64,000 bases of DNA, from positions 31,284,391 through 31,348,390 of the forward strand of contig CM032126.1 of the NCBI GenBank assembly GCA_018894105.1. Direction: 5' to 3'. Numbering within the stretch: position 1 is the stretch's first letter; each line of letters starts with the position of its first letter. The position numbers were made by a program, and so were the translations under genes. This DNA comes from Jacaranda mimosifolia. Lineage: Eukaryota > Streptophyta > Magnoliopsida > Lamiales > Bignoniaceae. The notes below the pieces were generated by a model that was not told where the DNA came from, did not search any database, and saw only the letters and a program-made list of their open reading frames with translations. Shown piece after piece: positions 58,828-64,000 of this stretch.

Positions 58828-58831
58828 CTTA

Positions 58832-59917
58832 ATCTTTTTGTTTGGTTCATTCGTTCTTAAAAGTTATAGTCTCTACTATAATTTATATATTTAAAAAGTT
58901 AAAGAAATATTTGCAATGAAATTTGGTTAGAAATGAACTTCGCAGACTGCAGTTGAGACTTTTGTTATTTATCTTATTAAATTGATCATATGTTTATATA
59001 TGAATTCTCTGCAGGGCGAAAGACATCCTCTCACATTATTGGATTATTACACCATTGTATGCACAAAAAACGTAGATGACTTGGAATGCTTGTCGATGCA
59101 TGTTTTTGTATATCACTCTCTCTCTCTCTCTCTCTTCTTTTCTTTTTCCCTTTTTTTTTTTTTTTTTTTTTTTTGTGAAGAACTATAATATACCAATTCA
59201 TTCATTTTACTTGTGATGCTTTTCTTTCTTTTTTTTTGGACTGTTTTGTTTTTCTATGTCTTGATAATGTAATGACAGGCTTAATTTTAAAGCCTCCAAA
59301 TCCAACCACAAATATCCAAGGCTAATGGATGACCATCGCTTTGTCACTGAGAAAAAGGGAAGACTGTAATTTTCTGTCCGTTGAAAAAGGAAACAACAAA
59401 TGAAACTGCAAACAGAAAACATGTGAGAAGATTGACTAGAAATATGATTTTGATCATTGAAACAAACACAATGCTGCAGATTTCCTTGTGTTCTATTCCA
59501 AGAAATCAGTCGTTATGCCACCAAGGAATCCTCACCCACCTCGTACCAATAAGTTCGTTCCCTACTTTGCATCCATCGTCTTCTGCGCCATCTTTGTCTT
59601 CAAGGTCCCTTCCTAAGTCCTTTCGTTTCATTCTAACATATGTATAGAGCAGCCGTCCTGCGTCTGTGATGTTGCATGTGCGAATAATGTTCCAAATTTT
59701 TGTATGCAGTTGGATGTCTTCGTTTCTCAGACAATCTCTGGGGCTCAACACAACCAAGAAAGCACAACAGAGTATGAGCCCAAGTTGTCTTGTTATATCT
59801 TCATTTGCTTAGTTTTGTGATAAATTTTTTTGTGTATGAAAAATCTCAAAGAAATTCAAACTTGGAAACATTACTATATATACTTGGCTGACATTCATCC
59901 TAAACAGGGATATAAAA
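58832..59917. other. Upstream region of the XTH gene
   Basis: A (CT)n run at 59116-59134 is followed by a T tract of about 25 bases (59150-59174), with a second shorter T tract near 59230. A short frame at 59517-59618 (MPPRNPHPPRTNKFVPYFAS, followed by a hydrophobic stretch) could encode a membrane anchor but is closed by TAA and is not joined to the XTH frame by an obvious splice. Confidence 0.5.
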
Positions 59918-60920
59918 TTGATCACTCCAACTATAGTCGAAAATGGCACTTTTCACCGGCACTTTATCATCACATGGGGCGATGGCCGGGCTCGGATACT
60001 GGACAATGGTGAGCTTCTTACACTTTCACTCGAAAAATTATCTGGCTCAGGCTTCCAGTCCAGGAGAGAACTACTGTTCGGAAAGATTGACATGCAAATC
60101 AAGCTTATCCCTGGAAACTCTGCAGGCACAGTCACAACTTATTATGTAAGCTTAGTTGATGTTAACTGAGGACTAATCTGTGAAGAACTGATGAAATTTT
60201 TAGTATTATCCATATTCTTATAATATAATGATGTCTCAGTTTTCATCAGAAGGCGACCACCATGATGAGATAGATTTCGAGTTTCTGGGAAATTCAACAG
60301 GCAATCCATATACCCTCCACACAAATGTTTTCAGCCAAGGAAAGGGACAAAGAGAGCAGCAATTCTTCCTTTGGTTTGATCCGACTGAAGATTTCCATAC
60401 TTATTCCATTCTGTGGAATCCCAAATGCATTATGTAAGTTTTTCTTCATCCTCATCATCATTTTTTTGTATCATCTATCGAAAAAAAAGAAGAAAAAAAC
60501 GTTCTTTTTTTCTCTTTTTGCAGATTCTACGTGGATAATACACCGATAAGGGAATTCAAGAATGCAGAGAGATTAGGCGTCCCATTCCCTAAAGATCAGC
60601 CGATGAGAATACATTCAAGTCTGTGGAATGCTGATGATTGGGCTACGCAGGGTGGCCGGGTTAAAACCAACTGGACTTTAGCCCCGTTTACTGCTTCATA
60701 TAGAAATTTTTCAATGGATGGCTGCATTTGGTCACGATTACAAAGAAGTTCTTCTTGCAGTGAGAGTGATTTTTCGACGAAAAGTGTGCTCACAATGGAG
60801 CTGGACCGGAGAAGTCGGATGAGAATGAAGAAGCTGCAGAGGGATCATATGGTTTATGATTATTGCAGGGATAGATGGAGGTTCCCTAAGGGCCCTGCTC
60901 CTGAATGCAAGATTAACTAA
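59918..60920 (+). CDS. Xyloglucan endotransglucosylase/hydrolase, GH16
   Basis: Cell-wall enzyme that cuts and religates xyloglucan. Exons 59918-60145, 60240-60433 and 60524-60920 (272 codons) have GT-AG introns and consistent phases. Exon 1 has [13 protein letters not shown] and [20 protein letters not shown]. Exon 2 has the catalytic [11 protein letters not shown] (nucleophile and acid/base Glu) followed directly by the N-glycosylation site NST. Exon 3 has [20 protein letters not shown] and the XET_C domain ending [11 protein letters not shown] and PAPEC, with Cys residues for the terminal disulphides. The first in-frame ATG gives [16 protein letters not shown] with no signal peptide, although the family is secreted. 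Either a 5' exon lies upstream unseen, or the start has been lost. The rest of the frame is intact. Confidence 0.85.
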
Positions 60921-61716
60921 TCAATGTTCTTGTTTTGGACTTTTTTGTAAAATTTAGTTTATGTTCTTTGATTAGATGAGATTGAAGTTGATATTGTTTT
61001 AGGTTTGGTTGATTACTGGACAGTTTCTTCTCTTTTTTTTTTTTTTTTAATTTACACATATATGTCAAGGTTTGTTTAGATTCCAATTTTATCACACATA
61101 TAAATATGAAATCGATGTCATTTAACTAATTGATCAATGAATATGGTTTTAAAAGAATTAGGTTAGTGATATTGTACGAAAGCGGAGTTGGGTCCTTTTC
61201 GATAAATAACAAAGTATCAAAAAATGTGTGTAGAAAGAGTTTGGCTCTTGGAGGTTCTCATAGTTTCACGATTCTTTTGCTAATGATTTCTTGTACCAAA
61301 AATTCTTTTGGGGGTTTAGTATTTATAGTTTATTTTTAATGGATTTATACCAATTAGAATTTTGTTGCCTTTCTTAATGGATTATATTGATTTTAAGCTC
61401 TCTGAAATTTTTTATTTAATTAGTTAATTGGATCCGTTGGCCTTTTTTTAGTTCCTTTACTATTTTACCCTTACAGATTTAATTATCTATATCAGTTAGT
61501 GACTAGTTGCCGATTAGTGAAAAGATGTGACAAATAAATGAGTTGAATTGCGAAAAGCCAGATTAGGCCCATGAATGATATGGGCTAGCCTGGATCCACC
61601 AACTACATATAATGGGGCTTAAGGTACATCATATAGCTCATTTGAAGAAAGTCCCAGACTCAAGTAGGGATTTGCCCAAGCCCAGATAAAACCAGCTACT
61701 ACTCTTTACTTGGACT
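60921..61716. other. XTH 3' flank and LTR-like fragment
   Basis: A T tract lies at about 61031-61048. 61220-61510 is related in inverted orientation to 46560-46840 (shared gtttcacgattcttttgc). No gene is recognised. Confidence 0.45.
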
Positions 61717-62643
61717 TAGGGCTGTAAATTGAGCAAATTTTAATTCGAATTCGATTTGAATTCTATTAAATTATTTAGGATATTTAATCAATAAAAGATT
61801 CGACAAATATAATTTGATTTTAAAAAGTTTGTAATCCAAATTAAATAGAGTGAGTATGAATTTGGCTCGATTTGATCTATTAATAATCCGAATCTAAATA
61901 TATATAGTATTATACATATATAATATTATATATATACACATAGGATCCTATAGCAGCGCCAAGATGAGTTTTTGGATGAAGGAAGTAATGGGTTCCTATG
62001 TGATATATCAAATCGAGTACTTTTCATATAAATTATTAGATTTCGAGCTTATCTATATCATAAATGCACCACTTATTTGTTTATTTTTATAACAAAAAAT
62101 GATGTAGGAAGAACAATGAGCAGGAGGAGAATGTCATGATATGACAAGAAAACAATAAAAATCTCGATTTGATCAAAATGAGTTTTATTTTTATAAAACT
62201 TTAAATCTATAATTAGTTGATTGAAGAATCAAGTATAATAATGTATTTATAATGCCAAATAAGTATTATTATTAGCAACAGAATCTAAAATGCAATGATA
62301 TGGTGAATGAATGCGATTAAACTATATTCTATTATTGATTTTAAATGATCAATAGACTTGAAAATTTATTTATTAATCTGTTTTGTGTATATTTTTTAAG
62401 TATGAATATTTTGGATTTGGACTTTACTATATTTCTAGAACAATAACAAATATATTACTATTTTATGAGTATTCGGATTCAAATCTTTTTTTGGATATTA
62501 GATTTTTGTTTGAATTCGAATGTAGTTATATCAATCACAAATCCTATAAGATCTTGAATGGAAGTTGAATATGGCATATCATTATCAGATTCGAATTTAG
62601 ATCCAACATAATTCGGTCCGAATTCGATCCATTGATAGCGCTA
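61717..62643. mobile_element. hAT-like TIR element, 927 bp, non-autonomous
   Basis: The left end is tagggctgtaaattg (61717-61731). The right end ccattgatagcgcta (62629-62643) is its imperfect inverse. The flanks cttggact (61709-61716) and cttgggct (62644-62651) form an 8-bp target duplication with one mismatch. The interior is rich in attcgaattcg words near both ends and encodes no transposase. Confidence 0.7.
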
Positions 62644-62651
62644 CTTGGGCT

Positions 62652-63372
62652 TACATGTACAGGCCAAGTCGATTACCGATTGGCATTTTTGCATACAGGA
62701 TGGACTCTGCATATCTCACATCTCATACGTGTGATAGAGCTCGCAGACTTAACCATTTTACATTTTATATAGACAGAGTGGAGTATAGGATAACTATTGT
62801 AGCACATTTTGTAATATCTAACATTCAAAAGTTAAAATAATCTCATTAATGCTTGCGTTCACCATACATAAACTAAACTAATAATTAAGATAAGTACAAA
62901 AATTAAAACTTTTATAAATACAAATAAATTTAATATGTAAAAATAAATATATGCTATGAAAAAATTACTATAAGATTAATTTCATAGATATAGCTGTAAA
63001 AAATAACTACGAATTTTTGTAACAAATACAATATTTTTAATTATAGTCAATAAAAAATATTAATTTACCACTTTGTAGCATTGTATGTTTGAAGCATAGC
63101 AAATTAGTTATGCATTATTCATAGAAAAATAATACACATAAGAAAAAGGAATGATATGTTGGAATTTTATCCTAATATGTGGACTTCTATTAATTGAATT
63201 TATTTTTAAATAAAATAAAAATGAGCTAAATTAATATGGTTAATGAAACATGACTCATAGGGCTTATTATTTGGACCCAATATTGTTAAAGTCCTTTTCT
63301 TAATAGACTTAATATGACAGTTGGTGTAGGCCCAATCTTAGAAGCCCGTGATGAGATGACTCTCTAAGGTTT

Positions 63373-63409
<37 letters not shown>

Positions 63410-64000
63410 GGCTATCTCCCCTTTCCATTCCACGTTTTTGATATTGTTATCCCATTAAAGTTGCCAAGTAGTTTGTGCGAGAAGCAGAGGACGACTTGGC
63501 AATCAATCATAAAATTGCAGGAATTATTGATCTTCATGGCTCAAATTGCTTTTGGAGTATATTTTAGGTATCGCTATTGAAATTCGACTTTATCTTTTTG
63601 GTCTTTAATTACGTAATTGTTTTATACTTTGACCTGTTTAGCAATTGTTTTATGTTTTAAATTACTGCATTATTAGCACAAAATTAGATAAACAAAATAT
63701 CTTTTGTTGAAGATGTAATGAACACCAGAAGGCGTCTTTCTTTTGTTTTTGAATTTTGCCTTTTATGAGAACAAACATACAAATGAAATGCCGGAATACG
63801 GTAATTGGTTAGGTTTTTCACATTCTGTCTCGTCTAGTACATGCATCTCCGTTAGTGTATTGTGTAATCCCGTCTCCCAGCAATAGGCCATGCGTATAGA
63901 AACTTTAATCGTATTAGAAAAGTGATAACTCAATTTCAATAGATGTTACTTATATGATTCATCAACTTGGCCACCTTTTGGTGAAAATTCTAACCTTGAG
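62652..64000. other. Intergenic DNA to the window end
   Basis: No gene is recognised. There is an (AT)n run at 63379-63406. 63578-63625 contains ttcgactttatctttttggt, the same phrase as in the Mutator-like terminus at 43416, so a fragment of that family may lie here. Confidence 0.5.

Larger units (their letters stand above)
47148..58828 (+). mobile_element. Possible long PIF/Harbinger element (boundaries tentative)
   Basis: The left end ggctttgtttgggaatg (47148-47164) is preceded by TTA. The right end, read inwards, ggtagtgtttggatatg (58828-58812) is followed by TTA. The termini agree at 12 of 17 positions, including TGTTTGG, and TTA is the known Harbinger target duplication. The interior contains a Harbinger-type Myb/SANT ORF and DDE transposase on the plus strand. 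The span of 11.7 kb is far above the usual 3-6 kb. An alternative is that the right terminus pairs with tagtgtttggat at 57978-57989 as a short MITE. Confidence 0.4.

Noticed and set aside
59517..59618. Short ORF with a hydrophobic segment as the missing XTH signal peptide
   Set aside because: It is closed by TAA, has a Pro/Arg-rich start unlike an XTH leader, and no GT donor joins it in frame to 59918.

Overview
The window is AT-rich nuclear DNA of a dicotyledonous plant. The evidence is spliced genes with GT-AG introns, plant-only families (NAC, ARF, LRR-XII receptor kinase, XTH), a miR160-type target site, and dense Copia, Mutator-like, hAT and PIF/Harbinger relics. I cannot fix the species; an asterid is a guess.

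Layout. 1-2.2 kb: intergenic. 2.2-4.2 kb: three-exon NAC gene (-), possibly without its original start codon. 4.65-11.3 kb: two decayed Copia retrotransposons (+) fused head to tail; the second ends at the edge of an ARF pseudogene. 11.3-13.8 kb: ARF10/16/17-like pseudogene (+) that still has a miR160 target site. 15-27.8 kb: large non-RD LRR receptor kinase gene (-) whose middle has been expanded into an array of single-LRR exons of 72 bp. 28-34.4 kb: repeated fragments of receptor-kinase 5' ends, an ARF 3' fragment and a hAT-like element. 34.57-36.76 kb: second ARF pseudogene, carrying a complete Mutator-like element with target-site duplication and a GRF zinc-finger relic. 36.8-40.9 kb: broken second receptor kinase without the exon array. 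41.8-42.95 kb: third receptor-kinase relic. 43.8-46.3 kb: second NAC copy whose first exon is replaced by a retrotransposon fragment. 47.1-58.8 kb: possibly one long PIF/Harbinger element; its right half holds a Myb/SANT-like ORF, a DDE transposase relic, a GRF zinc-finger/membrane ORF and two more Myb/SANT-like relics. 59.9-60.9 kb: xyloglucan endotransglucosylase/hydrolase (XTH) gene (+) without a visible signal peptide. 61.7-62.6 kb: second hAT-like element. The rest to 64 kb is intergenic.

How it fits together. NAC, ARF and LRR receptor kinase each occur two or three times, so the first 46 kb looks like an old NAC-ARF-LRR block that was duplicated and then shuffled. Because paralogous copies lie in the same window, several insertions can be polarised by comparing filled and empty sites. 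The most unusual structure is the LRR exon array at 17.98-26.25 kb: about 22 recognisable 72-bp exons in two alternating types, mostly carried in four 1.29-kb tandem units. Each unit also holds a tRNA-derived SINE-like Pol III promoter motif. The paralog at 36.8-40.9 kb lacks the array.
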